Positions 17,141 to 26,206 of a stretch of DNA of 64,000 bases are shown one piece after another. Within the stretch, counting starts at the first letter, position 1. The number at the start of each line of letters is the position of its first letter. Origin of the DNA: Pseudomonas gingeri (lineage in GTDB: Bacteria > Pseudomonadota > Gammaproteobacteria > Pseudomonadales > Pseudomonadaceae); NCBI RefSeq assembly GCF_013385425.1, contig NZ_JACAQA010000009.1:281585-345584 (forward strand). The letters are read 5' to 3'. The notes below the pieces were generated by a model that was not told where the DNA came from, ran no database searches, and was given only the letters and a program-made list of their open reading frames with translations. Made by a program: the position numbers and the translations under genes.

Positions 17141-17995
17141 ATGTCCCTTGCGCAGCTGATCAGCCCCCGGCAACTGGCCGAACGCCAGGCCCGGCCCGGG
17201 TTGGTGATCCTGGATTGCCGTTTTGCCCTTGATGACCCGGATTACGGGCAGCGCAGTTATGCCCAGGGGCATATCGAAGGCGCACACCACGCCGATCTGG
17301 AGCGGGACCTGAGTGGCCCGGTGATCAAGGGGCTGACCGGGCGTCATCCGCTCCCGGATCCGGTGGCCCTGGTCGAGCGCCTGCGGGCCTGGGGTATCAG
17401 TGCCAACAGCGAGGTCGTGCTCTATGACGATGGCCCGGGCATGTACGCCGCCCGGGCCTGGTGGCTGCTGGCCTGGCTGGGCAAGCGCGACGGTGTGTTC
17501 CTGCTCGATGGCGGGTTGAAAGCCTGGCATGCGGCCGGTCAGCCACTGAGCCTGAATCCACCCACCGCCGGTCGTGGAACCTTCGAGGGGACGCCGGACG
17601 CGGCGCTGCAGATCAGCGTCGAAGACTTGCAGCAGCGCCTCGGGCAACCGTCGATGACCCTGCTGGACGCCCGTGCCCTGCCGCGTTTCCGTGGTGAAGT
17701 GGAGCCGATCGATCCGGTGGCCGGCCATATTCCCGGCGCACAGTGTGCGGCGTTCAACGAGAACCTGGACGCGGATGGGCGTTTTCTGCCTGCGGAACAG
17801 CTCAAGCAGCGTTTCGCCGCCAAGCTGGGGGATCGCTCGCCACGGGAACTGGTGGCGTATTGCGGCTCCGGGGTGACGGCGTGTCATAACCTGTTTGCCC
17901 TGTGCCTGGCGGGTTATCCGTTGGGGACGTTGTATGCCGGGTCCTGGAGCGAGTGGATTACCGATCCGCAGCGAGCGGTGGCGACGGGCGACTGA
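17141..17995 (+). CDS. sseA: 3-mercaptopyruvate/thiosulfate sulfurtransferase
   Basis: A 284-residue two-domain rhodanese. The N-terminal domain is inactive; the C-terminal domain carries the active-site loop CGSGVTACHN near residue 246. CGSG(V/T) loops are characteristic of 3-mercaptopyruvate sulfurtransferases, whereas thiosulfate sulfurtransferases usually have CRxGx(R/T). It transfers sulfane sulfur to thiol acceptors or cyanide in the cytosol. AGGAGG lies just upstream of the ATG at 17141. The gene is monocistronic. Confidence 0.88.
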   Translation: MSLAQLISPRQLAERQARPGLVILDCRFALDDPDYGQRSYAQGHIEGAHHADLERDLSGPVIKGLTGRHPLPDPVALVERLRAWGISANSEVVLYDDGPGMYAARAWWLLAWLGKRDGVFLLDGGLKAWHAAGQPLSLNPPTAGRGTFEGTPDAALQISVEDLQQRLGQPSMTLLDARALPRFRGEVEPIDPVAGHIPGAQCAAFNENLDADGRFLPAEQLKQRFAAKLGDRSPRELVAYCGSGVTACHNLFALCLAGYPLGTLYAGSWSEWITDPQRAVATGD

Positions 17996-18118
17996 TTATC
18001 CCGGCGGCCGAGATTTATCTACCTACAGGCCGGACTCCGTAACCGGCTTAATCCCCATGAGCGTGGAGCGATGCACGCTGTAGAAACCTCTTTGATAGAA
18101 CGGATACAGGAGATTTTT

Positions 18119-18502
18119 ATGGGACAGGCCGTGTTGAATAATCAACTCGATCCGAGGTCGGTAGAGGAAATGGACGAATCGGCAGGGGCGCGAACCCCTG
18201 CCGAGCCACGATACAGCGGGCAGATGGAACCTCTCGCCAAACACTTTGAAACCCTGGCGAACAATACCCATCACAAGATGCTCGCGCTGGGCCGTAGTGT
18301 GCTGCTGGACAAAAAAGCGTCCTTGCAAGACCGTGAGATTGAAATGCTGGAAGACTGGCTGGTGGATGCGGAACTCGAAGCCGAAGTTTTTGCCTGGGTC
18401 GAGGATCAGCCAGATGGCTATTCGGATGGGCAAGTGCTGGTGCCACTCGTGAATGATATCGCCACGCCGCTTGGCGCTGTCAGCTACCACGAATATGCCT
18501 GA
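18119..18502 (+). CDS. Hypothetical protein, 127 residues
   Basis: I do not recognise this protein. The start at 18119 (MGQAVLNNQLDP) is set by CAGGAGAT just upstream; the frame is open to 18071. It has no signal peptide or membrane segment. The middle is charged and helical (LDKKASLQDREIEMLEDWLV), and the protein is acidic overall (DAELEAEVFAWVEDQ). It lies between the sulfurtransferase gene and a convergent hydrolase gene. It is probably a genuine small cytosolic protein, because the frame is well formed and has a good ribosome site. Confidence 0.65.
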   Translation: MGQAVLNNQLDPRSVEEMDESAGARTPAEPRYSGQMEPLAKHFETLANNTHHKMLALGRSVLLDKKASLQDREIEMLEDWLVDAELEAEVFAWVEDQPDGYSDGQVLVPLVNDIATPLGAVSYHEYA

Positions 18503-18529
18503 TCGATAGAAAGGCATCGCGCATTCCGC

Positions 18530-19585
18530 TCAATATTGCCTATCGGCCAGCCATTGTGGAATGCGCCTCTCCAGATAGTAAGTCGGCTTGCCCAGCGAGC
18601 CGTCGACAAACCCCACATGCCCGCCCTTGGCCTGCAATTCGAACTGGATGCCCGGTGCCAATTCGTCAGGCTCCGGCAGGCTGTGGGGAAACACGAAGGG
18701 GTCGTCCTTGGCCTGGATAATCAGCGTCGGGGTGCGAATCGCTCCAAGGAAATAGCGGCTGGAGGCGCGGCGATAATAATCCTGGGCATCGGCAAAACCG
18801 TGCAATGGTGCGGTGACCCGGCCATCGAAATCCCAGAAGGTGCGCATGCCGGTCAGCGGTCCCAGGTCGCTCAGGGTCGCCAGGCCCTCGATCCGCCCGT
18901 CATGCTGGAACTGGCGCTGCTTGTTCTTGATATAGGCCACCATCTCGCGCATGAAATGCGCCTGGTAGAGCCGCGAAAAGCCCTGGCCGATGCGGTCGGC
19001 GCACTGGTCCAGGCGAAACGGCACCGACACCGCCACGGCGCCTTGCAGGCCACTGTCCTGGCCACTTTCCCCCAGATGCTTGAGCAGCACGTTGCCACCC
19101 AGGGAGTAGCCGACGGCATAGAGCGGCGCCAGCGGGCGTTGGGCCTTGAGGTGGGCGATCGTGGCTGCCAGGTCTTCGCTGGCCCCGGAGTGATAGCTGC
19201 GCGCCAGTAGATTGGGCTCTCCCGAACAGCCCCGCCAGTTCAGCGCCACGCTGGCCCAGCCCTGGTTGCCCAGCGCCTGTTGCAGGCCGGCGACATAAGG
19301 CGAGTTCGACGAACCGGTGAGCCCGTGGAGGATCAGCACCAACGGCGTCTCGGCGGCATGCGGGCCGTGCCAGTCAAGGTCGAGGAAGTCGCCATCGTCA
19401 AGCCACAGGCGTTCACGCCGACGGTCAAGGTGGACGGTCTTGCGCCAGAGCGGCCCCCACAAGGTCTGCAGGTGTGGGTTGCCCAGGCCTGTGGCAGGGG
19501 TGAAACCCGGTAAATGAGTGGGCTGGGAAAATGGCGGCAACGCAGCGAGTCTCGAAGTGGGAATGGACAGGTCGGGTGCTGCCAT
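18530..19585 (-). CDS. YheT-like alpha/beta-hydrolase
   Basis: A roughly 351-residue hydrolase of the YheT/ABHD family. The N-terminal signature NPHLQTLWGPL, the oxyanion region LILHGLTGSSNSPYV, nucleophile Ser in GYSLGGNVLL, Asp in AKDDPFVFP and His in KGGHVGFV are all present. Relatives act on lipid or ester substrates, but the physiological substrate is unknown. The start is uncertain: the ATG at 19585 gives the usual family length, while an upstream ATG at 19627 adds 14 residues; neither has a strong ribosome site. It is convergent with the orphan gene at 18119. Confidence 0.85.
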   Translation of the reverse strand: MAAPDLSIPTSRLAALPPFSQPTHLPGFTPATGLGNPHLQTLWGPLWRKTVHLDRRRERLWLDDGDFLDLDWHGPHAAETPLVLILHGLTGSSNSPYVAGLQQALGNQGWASVALNWRGCSGEPNLLARSYHSGASEDLAATIAHLKAQRPLAPLYAVGYSLGGNVLLKHLGESGQDSGLQGAVAVSVPFRLDQCADRIGQGFSRLYQAHFMREMVAYIKNKQRQFQHDGRIEGLATLSDLGPLTGMRTFWDFDGRVTAPLHGFADAQDYYRRASSRYFLGAIRTPTLIIQAKDDPFVFPHSLPEPDELAPGIQFELQAKGGHVGFVDGSLGKPTYYLERRIPQWLADRQY

Positions 19586-19663
19586 CAGCAAGTCGCCATG
19601 GCGGCCACGCTTGTGCGTGCGATGCATCTAAATTGCCACAGTCCTGTCCATTGCCGCAGCTTT

Positions 19664-21127
19664 TTATCCGGGCGGCAGGGCGCGAGGCTGGCAACTGGGT
19701 CCCCGCACCTGGAGATCGGGCAACGCTTGCTGGGCGACGCTCGGGCCGGTGCTGGTCACCACCCAGCTCTCGGCATCAAAGTGCTTGTTCAAGGCCGTCC
19801 TGATCATTTCGCGGGTCAGTTGCTGGGCCTGTTCGGCGTAGTCCGTCAGGCTCAGTGGCAGGTCGTGACGCGCGATCACCAGCAGCGCCTGGAGGATATC
19901 CGCATTGCTGGCGCCATTCAGGGCCATGTCACCGCGCAGGCTCAGCTTGATGTTCTGCAGTTCCTGCTCGGTCGGGCCGTCTTTCAGGAGTTGTTCGAAC
20001 ATCCGCTTGACCCGCCGGATAACGGCTTCGCGGTATTCGGGAGGGGTCGAGAGGTTGATATGGAACGGGCCCCGGGCTTGCCAGTTCTTGAGTTGGGCCT
20101 CAGCCGAATAGGTGACGCCGTGCTGTTCGCGCAGGACTTTCATCAGGCGGCTGTCGAAGCCGCCGCCAAAAATCAGGCTGGCCACGTAGAGGGCGACGTA
20201 ATCGGGATGATTCCGGGGCGGAGCGATCTGGGCGAAATCCAGATGAATCAGGGTGGTCGGCTGTTCGATATGGAAGGTACCGACGACACTGTCTTCAGGC
20301 CGGGCGCTGGCGGTGGGTGGCAATGCCGGACCTTTGGGCAAAGCGTCGGAAATCTTCACGCTGATGCTCTGTGCCTGCTCCAATGAGAGATCACCGACCA
20401 GCAGGATAATGGCGTTGCCCGCGCTGTAAGCCTTGCTGTGAAAGCTGCGCAGCTGCTCGGCAGTGATTTCCCCGATACTTTCCCGAGTGCCATAGAGAGG
20501 CTGGGCATACGGGTGCCGTGGGTAGAGCGGCGGTGCAAAGCGATGACTGATCCAGGTGTCGATGGCGACATCCTCGCGCATTTGCCGGTCGATGATCTCG
20601 CTCTTGACCCGGCGGATGGCGTCGCGGGTGAAGCTGGGTTTGCTCAACACTTCGCTCAACAACTGCAGGGCCGGTGTGCGGACAGCTTCGTCGCTGAGAC
20701 TGCGCAGGGTGAAAAAGCCATGGTCGCGGTCAATGCCATTGCCCAGCTTCACCCCCAGGCTGTCGAACGCGGTCAGGATGGTGTCGACATCCTTGCCCTC
20801 CGACCCTTCGTTGAGCAGGCTCAGGGCCATGGCCGCCAAGCCGGGTTGCTCGCCGTCATAACGGCTGCCGGCGGCAAAGCTCACGGCCACATCGAGCAAG
20901 GGCAGGCCATGGGTTTCAACGAAGAGCACCTTGCTCCCGCTGAGGGTTTTCCAGCCGCGAACAAGGCGGGTGGTGGGGGTGGGGGCCAGGTACTGGACCG
21001 CGCTCAGCGATTGCAGGGGATTGACGGTCGACAGCTCGCCGCCAGCGGATGCCCTCGGCCCGGGGGTGGCAGGGGTGCAGATGAATGTCAGCAGAACGCT
21101 CGATAACACCAGGTTAGTCTTATTCAT
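19664..21127 (-). CDS. M16 family peptidase-like protein, non-catalytic partner (pair A)
   Basis: A 487-residue M16 (pitrilysin) family protein with an N-terminal signal-like segment (LVLSSVLLTFICTPATPGP). The zinc motif HxxEH is absent: the equivalent region reads PGLAAMALSLLNEGS. It keeps the C-terminal-type Arg/Tyr motif (RLMKVLREQHGVTYS) used for substrate binding. In bacterial two-subunit M16 enzymes one subunit carries zinc and the other the R/Y motif. The start at 21127 overlaps the preceding M16 gene by eight bases, so the two are coupled. Probably periplasmic. This is an additional pair; the second lies beyond rsmD. Confidence 0.85.
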   Translation of the reverse strand: MNKTNLVLSSVLLTFICTPATPGPRASAGGELSTVNPLQSLSAVQYLAPTPTTRLVRGWKTLSGSKVLFVETHGLPLLDVAVSFAAGSRYDGEQPGLAAMALSLLNEGSEGKDVDTILTAFDSLGVKLGNGIDRDHGFFTLRSLSDEAVRTPALQLLSEVLSKPSFTRDAIRRVKSEIIDRQMREDVAIDTWISHRFAPPLYPRHPYAQPLYGTRESIGEITAEQLRSFHSKAYSAGNAIILLVGDLSLEQAQSISVKISDALPKGPALPPTASARPEDSVVGTFHIEQPTTLIHLDFAQIAPPRNHPDYVALYVASLIFGGGFDSRLMKVLREQHGVTYSAEAQLKNWQARGPFHINLSTPPEYREAVIRRVKRMFEQLLKDGPTEQELQNIKLSLRGDMALNGASNADILQALLVIARHDLPLSLTDYAEQAQQLTREMIRTALNKHFDAESWVVTSTGPSVAQQALPDLQVRGPSCQPRALPPG

Positions 21128-22466
21128 GGTGGGTTTTCCCGGGGCTGGCCAGGGCAACGCTGAGTCGCTCGTGGGTGAAGTAGGTTTGCGCGGCGCGTTG
21201 AATATCCAGGGGCGTGACGGCTTTCAGTTGTTCTTCTTCCAGTTCCTCCAGGGGCCACGACAGGCCGACGCTTTCCAGGCCGCCGAGTTTCTGCGCCTGG
21301 TTTTCCAGGGAGTCGAGGGCAAAGACGCGTTTCGCCATTATCCGGGTGCGCGCGCGCTCCAGCTCCTGGGCGCTGACAGGTGAGCGTTTGAGCTCGTCGA
21401 GCAGTTGCCACAGACGTGTCTGAAGGTCGTCCAGGCTGGGATTTTTCAGAGTGTCCAGGTCGACGACGATCTTCAACAAGGCGTCTCCCCGGTTGAAGGC
21501 CTCATAGCGCGAGTGAGCCCGGGTGACCAGCTCTTCATGGAACTTCAACTCCCTGAAAAGCCGCGAGCCGGAGCCGACGCCAAGCAGTTCGTTGAGCAGG
21601 CGCAAGGTGTGCGCGGTATGCGGATCGGCGGCGGTGACCAGGCTGGGCACGTTGAACGCCATGATCAGGCTGGGAAACTCATTACGGGTCTGGAGCATGA
21701 TCCGTCGCTCGCCCGGCTCGTTCAGCTCCAGTGGGGGCTTGGTCTCTGGCAGCGTTCGGCCGGGCAGGTCGGCGAAGTAGCGCCGGGCCAGGGTTTCGAC
21801 CTCCCCGGGGGTGATATCGCCGACCACCACCAGGGTGGCGTTGTTCGGCGCGTACCAGGTGGCGTACCAGCGTTGCAGTTGTTGGGCGTTCATGCGTTGC
21901 AGGTCGTGTAGCCAGCCGATGGTCGAGGTGCGATAGCCGCTGGTGGTAAAGGCGATGCTGCGCATCTTCTCGTCGAGCAGTGTCCCTGGGGTGTCATCGA
22001 CGTTCTGCAGCCGCTCGTTTTTGATCACCTCGATTTCACGCCGGAAGGCGGCTGGCGAAAGTCGGGCGGTGCTCATCTGGTCGGCCATGATTTCCAGCGC
22101 GACGCCCAGGGCATGGCGTGGCATCAGGTATTCGTAGGTGGTGCTGTCATGGTTGGTGAAGGCGTTGATCCGCGCGCCCAGGCGTTCCATGATCTCGAAC
22201 GCCTGGCCGGGGCAGACTTTGCTGCTGCCCTGGAACAACAGGTGTTCCAGGGCATGGGAAAGCCCTGATTCACCCGGTGGTTCGTGACTGGAGCCGACTT
22301 TGTACCAGAGCTGGGCCGCCACGACGGGGGCTCGATGATCTTCGCGCACGATGATTTTCAAACCGTTGTCGAGCATCAGCTCGTGGGTGCTGGGCAAGGG
22401 GGTGGCGAGGGCGATGACCGGCAGGAAAAGCAGGCCGAGTGCACATCGTGGGTAGGGGCATTTCAT
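21120..22466 (-). CDS. M16 family zinc peptidase, catalytic subunit (pair A)
   Basis: A 448-residue M16 peptidase with the inverted zinc motif HALEHLLF (HxxEH) around residue 70 and a downstream Glu in REIEVIKNERL. A signal peptide (LGLLFLPVIALATPLP) suggests export to the periplasm. The ATG at 22466 has AAGG about ten bases upstream and is preferred over a GTG eleven codons earlier. It is paired and overlapping with the non-catalytic M16 gene at 19664. It closely resembles the catalytic subunit of pair B at 24680, pointing to an old duplication or a second acquisition. Confidence 0.88.
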   Translation of the reverse strand: MKCPYPRCALGLLFLPVIALATPLPSTHELMLDNGLKIIVREDHRAPVVAAQLWYKVGSSHEPPGESGLSHALEHLLFQGSSKVCPGQAFEIMERLGARINAFTNHDSTTYEYLMPRHALGVALEIMADQMSTARLSPAAFRREIEVIKNERLQNVDDTPGTLLDEKMRSIAFTTSGYRTSTIGWLHDLQRMNAQQLQRWYATWYAPNNATLVVVGDITPGEVETLARRYFADLPGRTLPETKPPLELNEPGERRIMLQTRNEFPSLIMAFNVPSLVTAADPHTAHTLRLLNELLGVGSGSRLFRELKFHEELVTRAHSRYEAFNRGDALLKIVVDLDTLKNPSLDDLQTRLWQLLDELKRSPVSAQELERARTRIMAKRVFALDSLENQAQKLGGLESVGLSWPLEELEEEQLKAVTPLDIQRAAQTYFTHERLSVALASPGKTHHE

Positions 22467-22578
22467 CCTTCGGGGGCCTTTTGAGCTGCAAAGGAACACC
22501 TTGATCCGGATGACGGAGGGGCTGGCGGTAGCGGGATAGTGACGGCGGTCTGAGGCTTGGCTCGAACCGCCGCTCAGG

Positions 22579-23193
22579 TTATTGGCTGGCTATGCTGCGC
22601 TGCCACAGCGCGTAGTGGACCCGCCCGGACTTCTGCTCGCGGTGCAGGCGCCAGTTGCCCGGCAGGCCGAGGCCCGAGGGGGCGTTTTCGCTTTCGGTGT
22701 AGACCCACGCGTCGTCGGCCAGCCACTGGCGTTCTTCCAGCAGGGCGCAGATGCCGGGCAGCAGGTTCTGGTTGAACGGCGGGTCGAGGAACACCAGGTC
22801 GAAGGCCGTGGCCGCCTGGGTTTCCAGGTAGCGCATGGCGTCGGCGGTCTGCACCTGGCCGACGCTGCAACGCAGGGTGCCCAGGTGTTCGCGCAGGTTG
22901 GCCACCGCCAGGTTGCTGGCGTCCAGTGCCTGGCCCATGGCCGCGCCACGGGACAGGGCCTCGAGGAACAAGGCGCCGCTACCGGCGAACGGGTCGAGCA
23001 CCTTGGCCCCGGCGACATAGGGCGCCAGCCAGTTGAACAGGGTTTCGCGCACCCGGTCCGGGGTCGGCCGCAGCCCCGGGACATCCGGGAAGCTCAGGCG
23101 TCGGCTGCGCCATTCGCCACCGATGATACGCAGTTGATTCACACCGTTATGGGGGTGAGCGGGTTTCTTGCTGGGACGCGATGGGCTGGCCAT
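22579..23193 (-). CDS. rsmD: 16S rRNA (guanine(966)-N(2))-methyltransferase
   Basis: RsmD methylates G966 of 16S rRNA during 30S assembly. The 204-residue protein has the SAM-binding motif VLDPFAGSGALFLEAL and the catalytic FLDPPFN motif of N2-guanine methyltransferases, preceded by the family start NQLRIIGGEWRSRRL. Its ATG overlaps the stop codon of the upstream M16 gene by one base (TAATG), so it is translated as part of the M16 pair B operon. Normal length. Confidence 0.95.
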   Translation of the reverse strand: MASPSRPSKKPAHPHNGVNQLRIIGGEWRSRRLSFPDVPGLRPTPDRVRETLFNWLAPYVAGAKVLDPFAGSGALFLEALSRGAAMGQALDASNLAVANLREHLGTLRCSVGQVQTADAMRYLETQAATAFDLVFLDPPFNQNLLPGICALLEERQWLADDAWVYTESENAPSGLGLPGNWRLHREQKSGRVHYALWQRSIASQ

Positions 23194-24683
23194 TAATGCT
23201 CCGGAACCCCGAGCGGCTGCTCGGCGGGTTTGTCAGTCGGTGGCGGCAGGGGCTTTTGCGGCACCGTGGGCCCTGCGGTGACGACGATCATCTTGTCGAC
23301 ACTCAGGTGTTTGTTCATGGCGGACTTGATCTGCTCGACGGTCAGCGCCTGGGTTTGTTGCACGAAGTTTTCCAGGTAATCGAGTGGCAGGTCATAGAAA
23401 CCCATCAGGCCCAACTGGCCGACGATGCTGCTGTTGCTCGCATTGGAAAGCGGAAAGCTGCCGGACATTTCGCGCTTGGCGTCGTCGACTTCCTTCTGGG
23501 TCGGGCCGTTTTTCAGGTAGTCGGCGACCACGTCGTCCACCAGTTTGAGCGTGCCTTCGCTCATTTCGGCGCGGGTTTGCAGGTTGATCTGGAACGGACC
23601 CCGGACCTGCATCGGCGAGAAGCCCGAATAGACACCATAGGTCAGGCCGCGTTTTTCCCGCACTTCGCTCATCAGGCGGGTGCCGAAACCGCCGCCGCCG
23701 AGGATCTGGTTGCCCAGGGACAGGGCTGCGTAGTCCGGGTCGGTGCGGTCGATGCCCTGTTGGGCCATCAGGATGGTGGTCTGCTTGGACGGGAACTCGA
23801 TATGCCCGACGCTGGCTTTCGGTTCAGCCGGCTGGGCGATCTTCGGCAAGGCCGGGCCCTTGGGCAGGGCGGCGGAGACCTGGCTGGCGATGCCTTCGGC
23901 TTCGCTGCGGGACAGATCGCCGACCAGCGCGATCACCACGTTGCCGGCCGCGTAGGCCTTGGCATGGAAGGCGCGCAGCTGTTCCAGGGTAATCGGCGGA
24001 ATGCTCTGTGCCGTACCTTCGCTCGGGTGCGCGTAGGGGTGATCGCCATACAGGCGCTTGGACAGGTCCAGGCTCGCCAGCTTGCCGGGGTTCTGCTTCT
24101 GGTATTCGAAACCGGCCAGCAACTGGTTCTTGATCCGCGCCAGGGAGTTGGCAGGGAAGGTCGGCTTGCCCACCACCTCGGCGAACAGCTTCAGCGCCGG
24201 CTCGCGTTTGTCCGGGGCGCTGAGGCTGCGCAGCGAAGCAATCGCCATGTCCTTGTAGGAACCGTTGCCGAAGTCAGCCCCGAGGCCTTCGAAGCCCTGG
24301 GCAATGGCACCGACGTCCTTGCCGGCCACGCCTTCATTGAGCATGGCGTTGGTCAGCGCGGCGAGGCCGGCGGCGTTGCCGTCCTGGCTGCTGCCGGCGG
24401 CGAAGGTCAGGTTCAGGTTGAACATCGGCAGTTCATGGGCTTCGACGAACAGCACCTTGGCGCCTTCGGCGGTTTTCCAGGTCTGTACGTTCAGGCTGCG
24501 GTGCGCCGGCGCCTTGCCGTCCAGCTCCGCCAGCGATTGCAGCTTGTGGCCGGACTTGGCCGCGTCCAGGGCCTGGCTGGCCTGGGTATTACGCGCATCG
24601 AACAGATAAAAGCCGATACCGCCCGCCGCGACGGCGAGGGTCAGGGCGAGCAGGGCGAAACGTGGCCCCTTGGACTGACTCAT
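23193..24683 (-). CDS. M16 family peptidase-like protein, non-catalytic partner (pair B)
   Basis: A 496-residue M16 family protein beginning with a membrane or signal segment (FALLALTLAVAAGGIGFYLF) and probably located in the periplasm. HxxEH is missing (AAGLAALTNAMLNEGVAG), while the R/Y-type motif RLMSEVREKRGLTYGVYSG is intact. The ATG forms an ATGA overlap with the preceding catalytic subunit gene. Compared with pair A, the protein has a longer N-terminal linker. This pair, next to rsmD and ftsY, is in the position normal for Pseudomonas. Confidence 0.87.
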   Translation of the reverse strand: MSQSKGPRFALLALTLAVAAGGIGFYLFDARNTQASQALDAAKSGHKLQSLAELDGKAPAHRSLNVQTWKTAEGAKVLFVEAHELPMFNLNLTFAAGSSQDGNAAGLAALTNAMLNEGVAGKDVGAIAQGFEGLGADFGNGSYKDMAIASLRSLSAPDKREPALKLFAEVVGKPTFPANSLARIKNQLLAGFEYQKQNPGKLASLDLSKRLYGDHPYAHPSEGTAQSIPPITLEQLRAFHAKAYAAGNVVIALVGDLSRSEAEGIASQVSAALPKGPALPKIAQPAEPKASVGHIEFPSKQTTILMAQQGIDRTDPDYAALSLGNQILGGGGFGTRLMSEVREKRGLTYGVYSGFSPMQVRGPFQINLQTRAEMSEGTLKLVDDVVADYLKNGPTQKEVDDAKREMSGSFPLSNASNSSIVGQLGLMGFYDLPLDYLENFVQQTQALTVEQIKSAMNKHLSVDKMIVVTAGPTVPQKPLPPPTDKPAEQPLGVPEH

Positions 24684-26032
24684 TGGGCGCTCTCCTCGGG
24701 CAATACATGGGCGACGCTGAGGCGCTCGCGGGTGAAATAGGTACGGGCGGCTTTCTGCAGATCCTGCGGCGTGACGCTTTGCAGGTCGGCCAGTTCGGTG
24801 TCCATCATTTTCCAGGACAGGCCGACGGTTTCCAGGATGCCGATGGCGCTGGCCTGGCTGGTGATGGAGTCACGTTCGTAGACCAGGCCGGCGATCACCT
24901 GGGCACGTACGCGTTCCAGCTCTTCGGCGCTCGGTGCCTGGGTTTTCAGTTGGTCGAGCAGGCGCCAGAGGCCGGCCTCGGTGTCGGCCAGGGTTTTTTT
25001 CTTCTGGCTGTTGGGGGTGGCCGAAAGCAGGAACAGGGTGTCGCCACGGGTGTAGGCGTCGTAGCTCGACGAGCCGCCGGAGATCAGCTCTTCGCCACGC
25101 TCCAGTTGCGACGGCAGGCGCGCACTGTAGCCGCCGTCGAGCAGGGCGGCGATCAGGCGCAGGGCGGTGACCGAACGCTTGTCTTCGGCGGTGGCGAAGC
25201 TCGGCACGTTGAAGGCGAGCATCAGGCTCGGCAACTGGGTCTTCACATGCAGGGTGATCAGGCGTTCGCCGGGCTCGTCGAGTTCCCGCGGGATCTTCGC
25301 CGGCGGTGTGTCACGCCGGGGGATGGCGCCGAAATAGCGTTGGGCCAGGGTTTTGACTTCATCCGGGGTGACGTCGCCGACCACCACCAGGGTGGCGTTG
25401 TTCGGTACATACCAGGATTGGTACCAGTGGCGCAGCTCTTCGACCTTCATGCGGTCGAGGTCGGCCATCCAGCCGATGGTCGGCGTGTGGTAGCCACTGG
25501 CCGGATAGGCCATCGCCTTGAAGCGCTCGAAGGCCTTGCCCATGGGCTTGTCGTCGGTGCGCAGGCGGCGCTCCTCCTTGATCACTTCGATTTCCCGGCT
25601 GAACTCGTCGGCCGGCAGGCGCAGGCTGGCCATGCGGTCGGCTTCCAGTTCCAGGGCCACGCCCAGGCGGTCGCGGGCCAGGACCTGGTAATAGGCGGTG
25701 TAGTCGTCGCTGGTGAACGCGTTTTCTTCGGCACCGAGGTCCCGCAGGATCAGCGAGGCTTCGCCCGGGCCGACCTTGGAGCTGCCCTTGAACATCATGT
25801 GTTCCAGGGCGTGGGACAGGCCGGTCTGGCCCGGGGTTTCGTAGCTCGAGCCGACCTTGTACCAGATCTGCGAGACCACCACGGGCGCGCGGTGATCCTC
25901 GCGCACGACGACCTTCAAACCGTTGTCGAGGGTGAATTCGTGGGTCGGTTGCGGGTCGGCGGCCAAGGCGGCCAGGGGTAGGCAAAGCGTGCTGAGCAAC
26001 AGGCCAGCGGCACGGCGGGCTAGAGCATTCAT
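24680..26032 (-). CDS. M16 family zinc peptidase, catalytic subunit (pair B)
   Basis: A 450-residue zinc peptidase with signal peptide (AAGLLLSTLCLPLAALAADP), HALEHMMF zinc motif near residue 73 and the downstream Glu in REIEVIKEERR. It is divergent from ftsY and leads an operon with the non-catalytic partner and rsmD. Substrates are unknown; related two-subunit M16 enzymes degrade peptides in the periplasm. Confidence 0.9.
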   Translation of the reverse strand: MNALARRAAGLLLSTLCLPLAALAADPQPTHEFTLDNGLKVVVREDHRAPVVVSQIWYKVGSSYETPGQTGLSHALEHMMFKGSSKVGPGEASLILRDLGAEENAFTSDDYTAYYQVLARDRLGVALELEADRMASLRLPADEFSREIEVIKEERRLRTDDKPMGKAFERFKAMAYPASGYHTPTIGWMADLDRMKVEELRHWYQSWYVPNNATLVVVGDVTPDEVKTLAQRYFGAIPRRDTPPAKIPRELDEPGERLITLHVKTQLPSLMLAFNVPSFATAEDKRSVTALRLIAALLDGGYSARLPSQLERGEELISGGSSSYDAYTRGDTLFLLSATPNSQKKKTLADTEAGLWRLLDQLKTQAPSAEELERVRAQVIAGLVYERDSITSQASAIGILETVGLSWKMMDTELADLQSVTPQDLQKAARTYFTRERLSVAHVLPEESAQ

Positions 26033-26206
26033 TCGTTTTCAAACCTGTAGTACGGCCCGCGTGATCTTAGCGTCGGCGGGCGAGGAGGTGCTAGGATACT
26101 GCGTTGCGCGCGAACAATCTGGTCAAAAGGCAGTCTGTTGCGCATCAGAATATTATTTGCCGAAGCGCCACCTTGGCGCGTCGCTACCGTGAGATAGCCG
26201 TCCTCC

